A stretch of 64,000 nucleotides of DNA from CAYLLD01 sp964425135 (GCA_964425135.1 CAYRKW010000005.1:17147-81146); one strand, 5' to 3'. Positions 1 to 8,953 are shown, numbered from the stretch's first letter. Made by a program: numbers and translations. Notes: generated from the sequence alone by a model not told the origin.

Positions 1-945
1 TTTCTGCTGGCTTTCGGGGCCAATGGTATTTTGACCGCGCAGGGCGATACGGTGTCGATGCAGCGGGCGCAGATTGCGGCGTTTTTTGCAAATCTGGTGC
101 TCAATCCGGTGTTCATTTTCGGCATTCCAGGCGTGATTGGCGGGATTGGGTTTAACGGGATTGCGCTTTCAACTGTGGTCTCGCAGACGGGAACAGCGCT
201 CTGGATCCTCTTTCGTGTGTTCAGATCGGATGTGTTTAAGCAAAAGAGTGTGCCGCAGTATGTGCCGCGCCTCACCGATTTTAAAGATATCACCGCGCAG
301 GCGGCCCCGTCGGCCTTTGCAATGATGGTGATGATGCTGGCGGGATTTGCGGTTCAGTATTTCCTAAAGGATTTCGGAGCGGCAGCGGTGGCGGCCTACG
401 GGATTGGGTTGCGGGTTGAGCAATTGATCCTGTTGCCTGCCTTTGGGCTGACGGGTGCGCTTTTGCCGATTGCAGCACAGAACTTCGGGGCCAAGGAATA
501 TGATCGTGTGCGCCAGGCGGTCTTTTTCTGCTTCAAGGTCGGGGTTGCGATGATGCTGGCGGGATCTGTGGCACTGTGGCTTTTTGGGTCTTATGCGATT
601 GCATTTTTTACGGATGACCCGGAGGTGATAAAGATTGGAAAAAGCTATTTGAATGTGGATGGTTTTTTGCTGCCTGTTTACGTGCTGCTCTTTGGGGTGA
701 ATTCGCTGTTGCAGGCGTTCAAGAAGCCGATTTGGACGCTCTGGATCGGGATTTATCGGCAAGGTTTTGGCGTGTTTGTATTCAGCTATATTCTGACGCA
801 AGTGTTCGGCATGGGATATATCGGCATCTGGTTTGGCATCGCGATCAGTGTGGTGACGGGCTTTTTGTTTTCGCTCTGGGTGGTGGAGCGTGTGGCGCAG
901 CGCTTGATTGGCGGGCTGTTTATCCGGCAGGCGCAAGATGCTTGA
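1..945 (+). CDS. MATE-family multidrug/Na+ exporter, 5' end missing
   Basis: C-terminal two thirds of a MATE (multidrug and toxic compound extrusion) inner-membrane transporter. The reading frame is open from base 1, so the true start lies outside the window. The roughly 314 visible residues form a series of hydrophobic helices. They include the family-like segment PAFGLTGALLPIAAQNFGAK, in which the A/GQNxGAxxxxR motif opens the second half-transporter. A complete MATE protein is about 450 residues, so roughly 130 are missing. The family exports cationic drugs or metabolites in exchange for Na+ or H+; the substrate here cannot be inferred. The last codons overlap the start of the phosphotransferase gene by 8 bp, which suggests co-transcription. 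Confidence 0.88.
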   Translation, partial: FLLAFGANGILTAQGDTVSMQRAQIAAFFANLVLNPVFIFGIPGVIGGIGFNGIALSTVVSQTGTALWILFRVFRSDVFKQKSVPQYVPRLTDFKDITAQAAPSAFAMMVMMLAGFAVQYFLKDFGAAAVAAYGIGLRVEQLILLPAFGLTGALLPIAAQNFGAKEYDRVRQAVFFCFKVGVAMMLAGSVALWLFGSYAIAFFTDDPEVIKIGKSYLNVDGFLLPVYVLLFGVNSLLQAFKKPIWTLWIGIYRQGFGVFVFSYILTQVFGMGYIGIWFGIAISVVTGFLFSLWVVERVAQRLIGGLFIRQAQDA

Positions 946-1927
946 TCCTTTGCTATTGTCAGCCGTTCTGGGCGGCGCAGTTACACAGGTGGAGGCGATT
1001 GCAGGTGGGCAGTCCAATCCGACCTATCGGGTGGAGATGGATGGGCGGCCCTATGCGTTGCGCAAGCAGCCCGATGGGGAGATATTGCCCTCCGCTCATG
1101 CGGTGGATCGCGAATATCGGGTGATGGCGGCGCTGGGCGACACAGAAGTTCCGGTCCCGCGTATGGTGCGGCTTTGCGAAGATGTGGCGCTGATTGGCAC
1201 CAAGTTTTATCTGATGGATTGGGTTGACGGGCGGGTGACGAATGACAGCGCTATGCCCGGATTCACCCAAGCCGAGCGTGGGGCGGTTTACGCGGATGCG
1301 GCCAAGGTTTTGGCGCAGCTGCATCAGGTGAATTGGGCCGATGTGGGGCTGGAGCGTTTTGGACGGCCTGACGGGTTTTTCGAGCGGCAGATTGCGCGCT
1401 GGTCCAAGCAATGGGCGCTGTCGAAAACCCGCGAGGATGCGCATATCGAAGCTATGGCCGTCTGGTTGGCCGACAACATTCCAGACCAATCGCGCGCGTC
1501 GATTGTGCATGGGGACTACCGGATCGGGAATCTGATGGTCGCGCCTGCTTCGGGCGAGATTGCGGCGGTGCTGGATTGGGAACTTTCGACCATCGGCGAT
1601 CCTATGGCGGATCTGGCGCATTTTTGTTGCTTTTGGGATTTGGATGCGGCGCAGTTGAGCGGGCTGGCGGATCGCGATTGCGCGGCGCTGGGCATCCCGT
1701 CGCAGGCTGAATTTGTCGATGACTACCGCGCCCATGGCGGGGTGGATGCGCCGCTTTTGCCGTTTCACCGGACGTTTGCTCTGTTTCGGTTTGCGATTAT
1801 CTTTGAGGGGATTACGGCACGGCTGAACGCAGGGCAGGCGAGCGGTGAGAATGCTGCTGAGGTTGGAGCGCTGGCGCCTGTGGTGGCAGAGCGGGCGTAT
1901 GAGATTATGACAGGAGCAAGGAGCTGA
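938..1927 (+). CDS. APH-fold phosphotransferase of the ACAD10/11-associated type
   Basis: About 329 residues of an aminoglycoside-phosphotransferase/choline-kinase fold protein. The catalytic loop is visible as IVHGDYRIGNLMV and the metal-binding segment as VLDWELSTIGDPMADLAHF. The ATP-binding N-lobe begins with GGQSNPTYRV. I chose the ATG at 938, inside the end of the MATE gene, over an earlier alternative start at 908 because homologues begin shortly before the GGxSNxT motif. The gene lies 6 bp upstream of an acyl-CoA dehydrogenase. The same two domains are fused in eukaryotic ACAD10/ACAD11, where the kinase phosphorylates 4-hydroxyacyl-CoA. A matching role is an inference from family and context. 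Antibiotic resistance is unlikely given this neighbourhood. Confidence 0.88.
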   Translation: MLDPLLLSAVLGGAVTQVEAIAGGQSNPTYRVEMDGRPYALRKQPDGEILPSAHAVDREYRVMAALGDTEVPVPRMVRLCEDVALIGTKFYLMDWVDGRVTNDSAMPGFTQAERGAVYADAAKVLAQLHQVNWADVGLERFGRPDGFFERQIARWSKQWALSKTREDAHIEAMAVWLADNIPDQSRASIVHGDYRIGNLMVAPASGEIAAVLDWELSTIGDPMADLAHFCCFWDLDAAQLSGLADRDCAALGIPSQAEFVDDYRAHGGVDAPLLPFHRTFALFRFAIIFEGITARLNAGQASGENAAEVGALAPVVAERAYEIMTGARS

Positions 1928-1933
1928 TGCGCG

Positions 1934-3193
1934 ATGGATTTTGAGTATAGCGAAAAGGTCAAGGGTTTGATCGCGCAATTGCAGGCGTTCATGGAGGCGC
2001 ATGTATTGCCTGCAAATCAGGAGTTCCTACGGATTGCAGAGGGTGGCGAATATCCGATGGCGCTTTTGGATGACTTGAAAGCCAAGGCGCGGGCCGAAGG
2101 GCTTTGGAATCTCTTTATGCCGTCCTTACCGGAGCAATATCCCGGGCAGGCGTTGAGCAATCTGGAATATGCGCCTTTGGCCGAGATTATGGGGCGGGTG
2201 ACATGGTCCTCGGAGGTGTTCAACTGCTCACCGCCCGATACCGGGAACATGGAGATATTGGAGCGGTTTGGAACAGAGGTGCAGAAGACCGAGTGGCTGG
2301 AGCCGATGCTGGAGGGGCGTGTGCGCTCAATCGTTGGGCTGACGGAGCCTGCTGTTGCCTCCTCTGATCTGACCAATCTGGAGACGACGATCATCCGCGA
2401 TGGGGATGAATATGTGATCAACGGGCGCAAGTGGTTCTCGACGGGGGCTGCACATCCCAATGCGAAACTGGCGATTGTGTTCGGGGTGTCGGATGCGCGG
2501 GGCGATGCGGATAAGCACAAGCGGCATTCGTTCGTGCTGGTGCCGATGGATGCCAAGGGTGTCACCGTCGTGCGTAACGTGCCGATCATGCATCATCATG
2601 CGCCGGAGGGGCATTGCGAGGTCAGCTACGACAATGTTCGGGTGCCTGTGAGCAATATTCTGGCCAGCGAGGGTGATGGGTTCATGCTGGCGCAGGCGCG
2701 GCTGGGGCCGGGGCGCATTCATCATTGTATGCGCACGATTGGGCAGTGCGAGCTGGCGCTGGAGTTGATGTGCGACCGGGCGCTGCAACGCTCCACATAT
2801 GGAACAGTGTTCGCCGATAATGACGTCATTCGCGACTGGATCGCGCGAAGCCGTGCCGAGATTGATCAGGCGCGGCTTTTGATGTTGCGCACGGCCTGGC
2901 TGATGGATCGGGATGGGCCAAAAGCGGCGCGTGTCGATGTGTCGGCGATAAAGGTGGTGGCGGCAAATTTGCAGACGACGGTTTGTGATCGTGCGATGCA
3001 GGTGTACGGCGCTGGAGGGCTGTCACCGGATACGCCGCTGGCGCATTTGTGGACCATGGGGCGCGCCTTGCGGTTTATCGACGGGCCCGATGAAGTGCAT
3101 CTGCGGGTTATTGGCCGGGCCGAGTTGAAAAAAGCCGAAGCTGCCGCCCCGCGTCACGCAGCGTTTTTGAGCGGATCGGCAAAACCCAGTTAA
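1934..3193 (+). CDS. Acyl-CoA dehydrogenase, ACAD10/11-like
   Basis: A 419-residue flavin-dependent acyl-CoA dehydrogenase. The N-terminal helical domain leads to the middle beta-domain with VGLTEPAVASSDLTNLETTI, then INGRKWFSTGAAHPNAKLAI. The C-terminal helical domain contains RTAWLMDRDGPKAARVDVSA and the FAD-contacting QVYGAGGLSPDTPLA. It oxidises acyl-CoA thioesters at C2-C3 and passes electrons to ETF. The longer, ACAD10/11-like form and the preceding phosphotransferase point to hydroxylated acyl chains rather than ordinary fatty acids (inference). The start ATG follows AAGGAGC. The gene ends the transcription unit, because a terminator hairpin follows directly. Confidence 0.93.
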   Translation: MDFEYSEKVKGLIAQLQAFMEAHVLPANQEFLRIAEGGEYPMALLDDLKAKARAEGLWNLFMPSLPEQYPGQALSNLEYAPLAEIMGRVTWSSEVFNCSPPDTGNMEILERFGTEVQKTEWLEPMLEGRVRSIVGLTEPAVASSDLTNLETTIIRDGDEYVINGRKWFSTGAAHPNAKLAIVFGVSDARGDADKHKRHSFVLVPMDAKGVTVVRNVPIMHHHAPEGHCEVSYDNVRVPVSNILASEGDGFMLAQARLGPGRIHHCMRTIGQCELALELMCDRALQRSTYGTVFADNDVIRDWIARSRAEIDQARLLMLRTAWLMDRDGPKAARVDVSAIKVVAANLQTTVCDRAMQVYGAGGLSPDTPLAHLWTMGRALRFIDGPDEVHLRVIGRAELKKAEAAAPRHAAFLSGSAKPS

Positions 3194-3197
3194 ATCG

Positions 3198-3236
3198 TGA
3201 CGTTCGCCCCTGACGGGGCTGCGTCATTATCTTTTG
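3198..3236 (+). terminator. Rho-independent terminator after the acyl-CoA dehydrogenase
   Basis: Outer arms TGACG (3198-3202) and CGTCA (3222-3226) enclose an inner stem GCCCC/GGGGC. The hairpin is followed by TTATCTTTT. It lies 5 bp past the stop codon on the plus strand. Confidence 0.65.
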
Positions 3237-3303
3237 TGGGCAGCGCTGGCGCGCTGCGTGTGTGCTCCGCACGGGGAGTATTTTCTTGAAAGGTGATTTT
3301 GGA

Positions 3304-4227
3304 TCAGCTCGCGAGATGTGTGCGGGCAATCCAGTCGGTTGGGATCGATTTTGCCGTGTCTTCAGCGAAATATGCGCCCAGAATAGCGCCGATTGGGATG
3401 GCGCGGCCGCAATTATCGCCGCCTGCGAGTATGTTGGTGCGGACGGCGGTGGGGTAGTCTTTAGCGGTCATGATGATGTGAGTGATCACAGTGAAGGCGG
3501 CTTGCAATTGGCAATGCAGCCCGTGGGTTTGGGCGAATGCGGCGGAGGACTTGGTGCGGGCTGCCTGTGCGGCTGAGATTTGTGCGGTGATGTGTTCGGG
3601 TGCGTTTTGGGCAGCGGCTTTGATGATGTCGTCTTGTGTTTGTGCGCGCAGTGCCGCCCTTAGCATGCGGGCGAAAGCTTGGCCCCAGGCAACGCTGTCA
3701 TCGCGGTTGTTGGTGACGCGCACAGCGGTTTCGACGTGAGACATCAGATTGGGATCGTCGTGATGGGCGACGACAAGAGGCGGGAGTTTGGAGAGCGCAG
3801 GCAGTTGTGCGTCATCCGCGCCGCAGGTTGTGATGGGCGCGTCGGGATCGCCCAGGCGGGCCATATTGTCGAGCGTTTCGCGGGTGGGGCGGTCGGTATA
3901 GCCGACCCAACTGCCGCCATAGCCGAAGGTGTCGCGGAAGGTTTGGGCGTAGATCGCCGCATCATACTGGCCTGATTGCGCGAGCGCATCGGCCATGGCT
4001 TTCATTTGGGCGCCATATTGCGACGGGGCGCCTGCGGGTTTGCCGTCATGGGCGAAGTAGCCTTTGGTGTAATCGGGCTCATTTGGCGTGCGAAATTCTG
4101 GTGCATCGCCCGCGAGTTTTGCGATTTGCGCCTGATCATAGAGCCAGTGAAACCCAAGCGCAGCGGCATCGGCGACATAGGCGCCCTGCAGGGCGCATCT
4201 GGCGCGAACTGACGAGGTGTCAGACAA
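3304..4227 (-). CDS. ADP-ribosylglycohydrolase family protein (J1-crystallin-like)
   Basis: About 307 residues of the DraG/ARH fold, which removes ADP-ribose from proteins or small molecules using a binuclear Mg site. The N-terminal GAYVADAAALGFHWLYD replaces the usual GDALG stretch. The C-terminal ILAGGDNCGRAIPIGAILGA is the subfamily version of GGDTDT, so one usual metal-ligand position is altered. That pattern is typical of the J1-crystallin-like branch, whose activity is poorly defined. I chose a TTG start at 4227 because GGAGA lies eight bases before it and it overlaps the stop of the carbonic anhydrase gene, implying translational coupling. A start further upstream would lie well inside that gene. 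Confidence 0.78.
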   Translation of the reverse strand: MSDTSSVRARCALQGAYVADAAALGFHWLYDQAQIAKLAGDAPEFRTPNEPDYTKGYFAHDGKPAGAPSQYGAQMKAMADALAQSGQYDAAIYAQTFRDTFGYGGSWVGYTDRPTRETLDNMARLGDPDAPITTCGADDAQLPALSKLPPLVVAHHDDPNLMSHVETAVRVTNNRDDSVAWGQAFARMLRAALRAQTQDDIIKAAAQNAPEHITAQISAAQAARTKSSAAFAQTHGLHCQLQAAFTVITHIIMTAKDYPTAVRTNILAGGDNCGRAIPIGAILGAYFAEDTAKSIPTDWIARTHLAS

Positions 4228-4873
4228 GGCGAAAGTCTCCGGTTTCGGGGTCGAAATTTTCCAATTCACCGGTTTTGATGTTGTTCCAAAGCCCGTGCAG
4301 ATCGAGCGATCCGGCCTCGATGGCTTCGGCGATGAAGGGAAAGCTCATCAGGTTTTGCAGGCTGAGCTTCACGGATTCTTTTTCAAGCGCTTCGACGCGT
4401 TCCGCTTCGCTGCCGCCATGATCCTTGATCGCGTCATAGCCGGGGCGCAGGATGTCCATCCAGCGGCCTATGAAGCTGGTGGGTGCATCCAATTCCGGCG
4501 CATTGCCCGAGCACATGTCGTAGCAACCGCGCACGCCGCCGCACAAGGAATGGCCGACGATCAGAATATGGCTCACTTTCAGATGGTTGACCGCATATTC
4601 GATGGCCGCAGAGGTGCCGTGGTGGGCTTCATCCGGGCCGTATGGCGGCACCAGACTGGCGATATTGCGATGGATGAAAAAATCCCCCGATACTGCGCCG
4701 AAAATGGAGGTGATATGCACCCGGCTGTCACAACAGGAGATGATCATCGCGCGGGGGCGTTGACCCTCATCGGCGAGGCGGGCGTACCAGCTTTTGTTTT
4801 CTTCGTAATCGGTGGCTTTCCAGCCCTGATACCGTTTGACGAGAAATTGGGGGAGGGGTTTGGCTTTGATCAC
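4220..4873 (-). CDS. Beta-class carbonic anhydrase
   Basis: Zinc enzyme interconverting CO2 and bicarbonate in the cytoplasm. The zinc ligands and catalytic dyad are visible in ISCCDSRVH (Cys-x-Asp-x-Arg) and VGHSLCGGV (His-x2-Cys). From the GTG at 4873 the protein is 217 residues, the usual length for alphaproteobacterial members, and begins MIKAKPLPQFLVKRYQGW. An in-frame ATG at 4975 would add a 34-residue hydrophobic-looking extension without homology value. The stop overlaps the start of the ADP-ribosylglycohydrolase gene. Confidence 0.92.
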   Translation of the reverse strand: MIKAKPLPQFLVKRYQGWKATDYEENKSWYARLADEGQRPRAMIISCCDSRVHITSIFGAVSGDFFIHRNIASLVPPYGPDEAHHGTSAAIEYAVNHLKVSHILIVGHSLCGGVRGCYDMCSGNAPELDAPTSFIGRWMDILRPGYDAIKDHGGSEAERVEALEKESVKLSLQNLMSFPFIAEAIEAGSLDLHGLWNNIKTGELENFDPETGDFRLV

Positions 4874-5025
4874 TTTGCTTACTCTTGCGTGGTCTGTTGG
4901 CTCGGGGTTGGTCGTTAAAAATAGAGTTAGATTATCAAGAAGATACAGGTTGCGTTTGGTGGGGTGATAACTCAATTTTCATGGCTCGCAAATAGGTAAG
5001 TCCATGGGTGTAATGGAGTGAGACT

Positions 5026-5409
5026 ATGAGTAACCTAGTAGCGATTGATTTGCGTGAACCATCAGCGATCGACACAGATGCGATTCAAGTTCTGAAAAAA
5101 GACGTTGGCGAGAGGCGGTGCCGGTCGATCATCGACAGCATTATTTTCGAGATCACGGATATTCTGTGTCGTGTCGAAACTTCGGTGAAAACCGATGATG
5201 TCGCAGCGCTGAAATCTGATCTGACGCGGCTTGCTGAGCTTTCTGCGCGAGCCGGGCTGGTTTGTATTGCCGATATTGCGACGGATCTGAGCGCCTGTGT
5301 GGATAGTGCGGATTTTGCCGGTACGGCGGCAGTATCGGCGCGGTTGATCCGTGTGGGCGAGGACAGTTTGTTCGCGCTGATTGAATACACCGATCAGCTT
5401 ATCGTTTGA
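5026..5409 (+). CDS. Hypothetical Hpt-like four-helix protein
   Basis: A 127-residue, mostly helical acidic protein starting at an ATG at 5026. The helix pattern and the late segment VGEDSLFALIEYTD resemble histidine-phosphotransfer (Hpt) domains. The phosphorylatable HxxKG motif is absent and I see no histidine in the expected helix. It may therefore be a degenerate Hpt-like scaffold rather than a phosphorelay carrier. It starts about 150 bp after the divergent carbonic anhydrase, and the acetyltransferase follows closely. No firm function. Confidence 0.7.
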   Translation: MSNLVAIDLREPSAIDTDAIQVLKKDVGERRCRSIIDSIIFEITDILCRVETSVKTDDVAALKSDLTRLAELSARAGLVCIADIATDLSACVDSADFAGTAAVSARLIRVGEDSLFALIEYTDQLIV

Positions 5410-5457
5410 GTGCTTGCACCGCAGGTGTCCGATCCACTAGGGATCGTGAAGGCAACT

Positions 5458-5976
5458 ATGCGGGGCACAGCCAGAATGGATGTGACGATCACGAAGGAGC
5501 GTGCGGATGATGTTGGGGCGATTGGGACGCTGACAACATCGGCTTTCGCGCCAAAGGTGTTTAGTGACGGCAATGAGGCGACGTGCATTGAGATAATGCG
5601 GGCCGATGGCGATCTGACGCTGTCGCTGGTCGCGCGCGATGGTGCGCGGATCGTCGGACATGTGGCGTTCTCGCCGGTTGTGATCGAAGGCACGCAGGGC
5701 AACTGGTTCGGGCTGGGGCCGGTGAGCGTCGAGCCGGAATTGCAAAAGCAGGGTATTGGGTCTGCGTTAATCCTTGACGGGCTGGATCGGTTGCGCGGAT
5801 TGAATGCGGCGGGATGCGTTTTGGTTGGTGATCCGAGGTATTACACCCGCTTCGGATTTGCCAGTGATCCAGCGCTTACCTATCGCGATCTCGACACGAG
5901 CCTAGTGCAATATCTGGCATTTGGAGACGAGCAGCCGACAGGTGTACTGACCTTTTCGCGCGGTCTTGAGATATAA
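5458..5976 (+). CDS. GNAT family N-acetyltransferase (YhbS-like)
   Basis: About 172 residues of the GCN5-related acetyltransferase fold. Acetyl-CoA-binding motif A is visible as LGPVSVEPELQKQGIGSALI (Q/RxxGxG/A), followed by VLVGDPRYYTRFGFASD, which marks the YhbS-like branch. The start at 5458 is favoured because GAAGG sits five bases upstream; an ATG at 5476 (MDVTITKERADD) is the alternative. The acceptor substrate is unknown. Confidence 0.85.
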   Translation: MRGTARMDVTITKERADDVGAIGTLTTSAFAPKVFSDGNEATCIEIMRADGDLTLSLVARDGARIVGHVAFSPVVIEGTQGNWFGLGPVSVEPELQKQGIGSALILDGLDRLRGLNAAGCVLVGDPRYYTRFGFASDPALTYRDLDTSLVQYLAFGDEQPTGVLTFSRGLEI

Positions 5977-6051
5977 GCGGGCGTTGCAGTCGCGCGTTGC
6001 TGCGCTAATGTGTGTCGCAACGCAAAACGGCAAACAGGTTAGGCACCCCAC

Positions 6052-7440
6052 GTGAGTATTTCATTTGCAGATAGCGCCAAGGGCGCGGTTGATGTTCATA
6101 TTGTCGGGCCGGGGGGGCTGGACGATTTTTTGAAGGATCGGCCGGAGGTGGATGCGCGCTGGGTGCGCTCTTCGGTGTTCACAGGGGCTTTGGGGCAGGT
6201 CTTGCGCGTTCCGTCGCAGGACGGAGGCACAGGGTATATGCTCTATGGTTGGGGCGATGCGGCGGCGCGTGGGCGGGTGCAATATCCGCTTGGATCGCTT
6301 CCGGGCAGATTGCCGGAAGGCAGCTATCGCCTTGCCGATCTGCCCGATGATGCCGAGGCTCTGTCGCTAACATGGCTTTTGGCTGGATACACATTCCGCA
6401 AGTACCGTGAGACAGAGGATGGGCAAAAGGCCAAGCTGGTTGCGCCGGACGGCGTGGATGCGGACCGGGTGGAGGCTTTGGCCACTTCGGTCGCGCTCAC
6501 GCGTGATCTGATCAACACGCCGACCAATGATATGGGCCCGGATCAGCTTGAAGCGGCGTTTCGCGCTTTGGGCAAAGAGTTTGACGCAGATGTTAAAGTC
6601 ATCAAGGGGGACGCGCTTTTGAAGCAGAATTTCCCGATGATCCACGCGGTTGGGCGCGCCTCTGATCAGGAGCCGCGGCTGCTGGATATGCGCTGGGGCA
6701 CGACCGGGCCGACGGTGACACTCGTGGGCAAGGGGGTCTGTTTCGATACTGGCGGGTTGAACATCAAGCCGGGCAATTCCATGGGGCTGATGAAGAAAGA
6801 TATGGGCGGGTCTGCAACGACAATTGGGCTGGCGCGGATGATCATGGCGCTTGATTTGCCGGTGCGCCTGCGGCTCTTGGTGCCGGCGGTGGAGAACTCG
6901 ATTTCGGCGGGCGCGTTCCGCCCGGGTGATATCTTAACGAGCCGCAAGGGGCTGACGGTCGAGATCAACAACACCGATGCGGAAGGGCGTTTGGTGCTCG
7001 CGGATGCGCTGGCCTATGCGGATGAGGAAGCGCCGGATTACATGTTCTGTATGGCGACGCTGACAGGGGCTGCGCGGGTTGCGATGGGGCCGGACGTTCC
7101 GCCTTTTTTCTGTGACCAAGACGATCTTGCGGGCGAGCTGCAAGCGGCGGGCGCACGGGTTTCCGATCCGATTTGGCGTCTGCCGTTCTGGGATGGTTAT
7201 GAGACGCGGATCGAGCCTGGCATCGCGGATCTGGACAATGCACCTTCAGGTGGATTTGCGGGTGCGATCACAGCGGCGCTCTTCCTGCGGCGATTTGTTG
7301 AGGATGCAAAGCATTTTGCGCATTTCGATGTCTACGGCTGGACACCGTCCCCAAGGCCGGCGCGTCCCAAGGGTGGTGAATGTCAGGCGGCGCGCGCGAT
7401 ATTCGATGTGCTGGAGCAACGGCATGGCAAAACCGGCTGA
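6052..7440 (+). CDS. M17 leucyl aminopeptidase family protein
   Basis: A 462-residue dinuclear-metal aminopeptidase. The catalytic core shows the lysine-containing GKGVCFDTGGLNIKP, then KKDMGGSA, and the metal-binding signature NTDAEGRLVLADALAYA. It is shorter at the N-terminus than E. coli PepA and matches the PepA-like form common in Rhodobacteraceae. It removes N-terminal residues from cytoplasmic peptides. It starts at GTG 6052 and its end overlaps the NlpC/P60 gene by 17 bp, so the two probably form an operon dealing with peptides or murein turnover. Confidence 0.92.
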   Translation: MSISFADSAKGAVDVHIVGPGGLDDFLKDRPEVDARWVRSSVFTGALGQVLRVPSQDGGTGYMLYGWGDAAARGRVQYPLGSLPGRLPEGSYRLADLPDDAEALSLTWLLAGYTFRKYRETEDGQKAKLVAPDGVDADRVEALATSVALTRDLINTPTNDMGPDQLEAAFRALGKEFDADVKVIKGDALLKQNFPMIHAVGRASDQEPRLLDMRWGTTGPTVTLVGKGVCFDTGGLNIKPGNSMGLMKKDMGGSATTIGLARMIMALDLPVRLRLLVPAVENSISAGAFRPGDILTSRKGLTVEINNTDAEGRLVLADALAYADEEAPDYMFCMATLTGAARVAMGPDVPPFFCDQDDLAGELQAAGARVSDPIWRLPFWDGYETRIEPGIADLDNAPSGGFAGAITAALFLRRFVEDAKHFAHFDVYGWTPSPRPARPKGGECQAARAIFDVLEQRHGKTG

Positions 7441-8212
7441 CAGGCGGCGCGACCTGTGGCGCACGGACAAGGCGGCGCAGGGCGAGATGATGCAGGTGGC
7501 AGCGCTGGTTCTGGGGCTGCGTGTTGATCTGGGTGGGACGGCGCTCGATAGCGAGTTGCTGTTTGGCGAGACTTTCGAGGTGTTTGCCCGTGATGGCGAT
7601 TATGTCTGGGGCCGCGCGCCGCTTGATGGATATGTGGGCTATGTTGCGGCAAGCGGTCTTGCGGATATGCGCGAGACACAAGCGCGCATCTGGGTGCGCA
7701 ACGCGCCGGTTTATCCTGAACCCAGCATGAAATCTGTGCATTTGCGGCAGCTTTCCTTCGGATCGCGCGTTGCGCCCACGGGCACATCGGGTTCCTTTGT
7801 CCAGACGCGTGATGGGTTCATTCACCAATCGCATCTGGGACCATCAAATGGTGATCTGGCGGGTATCGCGACGCTGTTTCTGGGCGCGCCGTATATCTGG
7901 GGTGGTCGGTCCGGCTTTGGTCTCGATTGCTCAGCGCTTGTGCAACTTTCTGCCCAAGCGATTGGCATGGACTGCCCGCGCGATAGCGATATGCAGTTTG
8001 CCGAATTTGGAACGCTTTTGCCACAAGACGCGGCCTTGAAGCGCAATGACATGGTGTTCTGGGACGGGCATGTGGGGATATTAGAGGACGACACGACGCT
8101 TCTCCATGCCACCGCAGCCTATATGAACACTGTGCGCGAGCCGTTTGGTGCAGCGGCAGCGCGGATCAAGGCAGCGGAGGGATTGGACGTTTTGGGCGTG
8201 AAACGGCTGTAG
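7424..8212 (+). CDS. NlpC/P60 family peptidase with N-terminal SH3-like domains
   Basis: 262 residues from an ATG at 7424, inside the end of the aminopeptidase gene. The N-terminal half has the spacing of two bacterial SH3-like repeats (GDYVWGRAPLDGYVGYV and GSFVQTRDGFIHQSHL). The C-terminal half is NlpC/P60 with catalytic Cys in GLDCSALVQ, His in FWDGHVGIL, and a polar residue expected near LLHATAAYMNTV. Members cleave gamma-D-Glu-diaminopimelate bonds in peptidoglycan peptides. No signal peptide is visible, which suggests a role in cytoplasmic recycling of murein peptides, fitting the neighbouring aminopeptidase. Confidence 0.9.
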   Translation: MAKPADRRRDLWRTDKAAQGEMMQVAALVLGLRVDLGGTALDSELLFGETFEVFARDGDYVWGRAPLDGYVGYVAASGLADMRETQARIWVRNAPVYPEPSMKSVHLRQLSFGSRVAPTGTSGSFVQTRDGFIHQSHLGPSNGDLAGIATLFLGAPYIWGGRSGFGLDCSALVQLSAQAIGMDCPRDSDMQFAEFGTLLPQDAALKRNDMVFWDGHVGILEDDTTLLHATAAYMNTVREPFGAAAARIKAAEGLDVLGVKRL

Positions 8213-8221
8213 CTGTCGGCC

Positions 8222-8566
8222 TCACCCAACCGCGCGGATCATCTTCTTTTCGAGAACCTGCATCACCGCTTTCAAATCATCGCCGCGCTTCAATATTTGC
8301 CCGTCCATCGCGACAACCTGATACTGGCCCTGCCGCCCGCGCAAATGCGGGTGTTTCTCCACACGATAGATCGGATGTTCGGCCGCGCGGCGGAAAATGG
8401 AGAAAATCGCCTTGTTTTTCAGCATCGAGATGCCGTAGTCGCGCCACTCCCCAGCAGCAACCATACGGCCATAAAGCAACAGGATGACATTCAGTTCGGT
8501 GCGGTGGAACGCAACACAAGGATCAGGGACACGTTGCGGCGTATCATGGCCGTGGACTAATTTCAT
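8222..8566 (-). CDS. DUF2794 family protein
   Basis: A small basic protein of about 114 residues containing the family core LNVILLLYGRMVAAGEWRDY, then FSIFRRAAEHPIYRVEK and MDGQILKRGDDL. The family is restricted to Alphaproteobacteria and has no assigned function. I chose the ATG at 8566; a TTG at 8602 would add 12 residues. It converges on the NlpC/P60 gene with a 9-bp gap. Upstream lies a 540-bp stretch without genes. Confidence 0.85.
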   Translation of the reverse strand: MKLVHGHDTPQRVPDPCVAFHRTELNVILLLYGRMVAAGEWRDYGISMLKNKAIFSIFRRAAEHPIYRVEKHPHLRGRQGQYQVVAMDGQILKRGDDLKAVMQVLEKKMIRAVG

Positions 8567-8643
8567 GAATACATATTGATGCGCGCGGCGACTGTTTGGC
8601 AAGCTTTTTGCAATGAGCGGGATTCTGCAAATGTTTTCAGTAA

Positions 8644-8721
8644 TTTCAAAGACTGTTTGAAATCATAAATTAATTAGGTCAGTTAAGAGTATCCGCCAAA
8701 CAAAACGTACCAAGCGGATAC
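8644..8721. repeat. Two perfect inverted repeats in the DUF2794-recQ gap
   Basis: TTTCAAA (8644-8650) pairs with TTTGAAA (8656-8662) across five bases. GTATCCGC (8689-8696) pairs with GCGGATAC (8714-8721) across 17 bases. They sit in the gene-free 8567-9103 stretch, which also holds the two larger hairpins annotated separately. No open reading frame in this stretch looks coding. Confidence 0.6.
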
Positions 8722-8730
8722 CCTCGTTGT

Positions 8731-8788
8731 ACGGTTCGTCAGATGATTGACGTTAGCCCCCACTATACAGAAATATCTGGCGAACCGT
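8731..8788 (+). ncRNA. Candidate structured RNA hairpin with C-rich loop
   Basis: A 14-bp stem between 8731-8744 and 8775-8788. The only non-Watson-Crick position (8739 with 8780) is a U-G pair if the plus strand is transcribed but an A-C mismatch on the other strand, which favours plus-strand RNA. The 30-nt loop carries AGCCCCCAC (8755-8763), also present in the loop at 8954-9001. No promoter was identified, so transcription is an inference. Confidence 0.4.
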
Positions 8789-8953
8789 CTTCACCCACAT
8801 CTCTGAAATGACTGGATGAATTGGCGTGGCATGAGCGGTTCGGACTCACTTTTAAAGCTTACGTTACGTCACCTCATTTTTCTTTTTCCTGCCGTATTTG
8901 CGCCCTCACACGGTCGCGATTTACGTCCATTCCTTTTCTTGTAGCGAAGAGCT

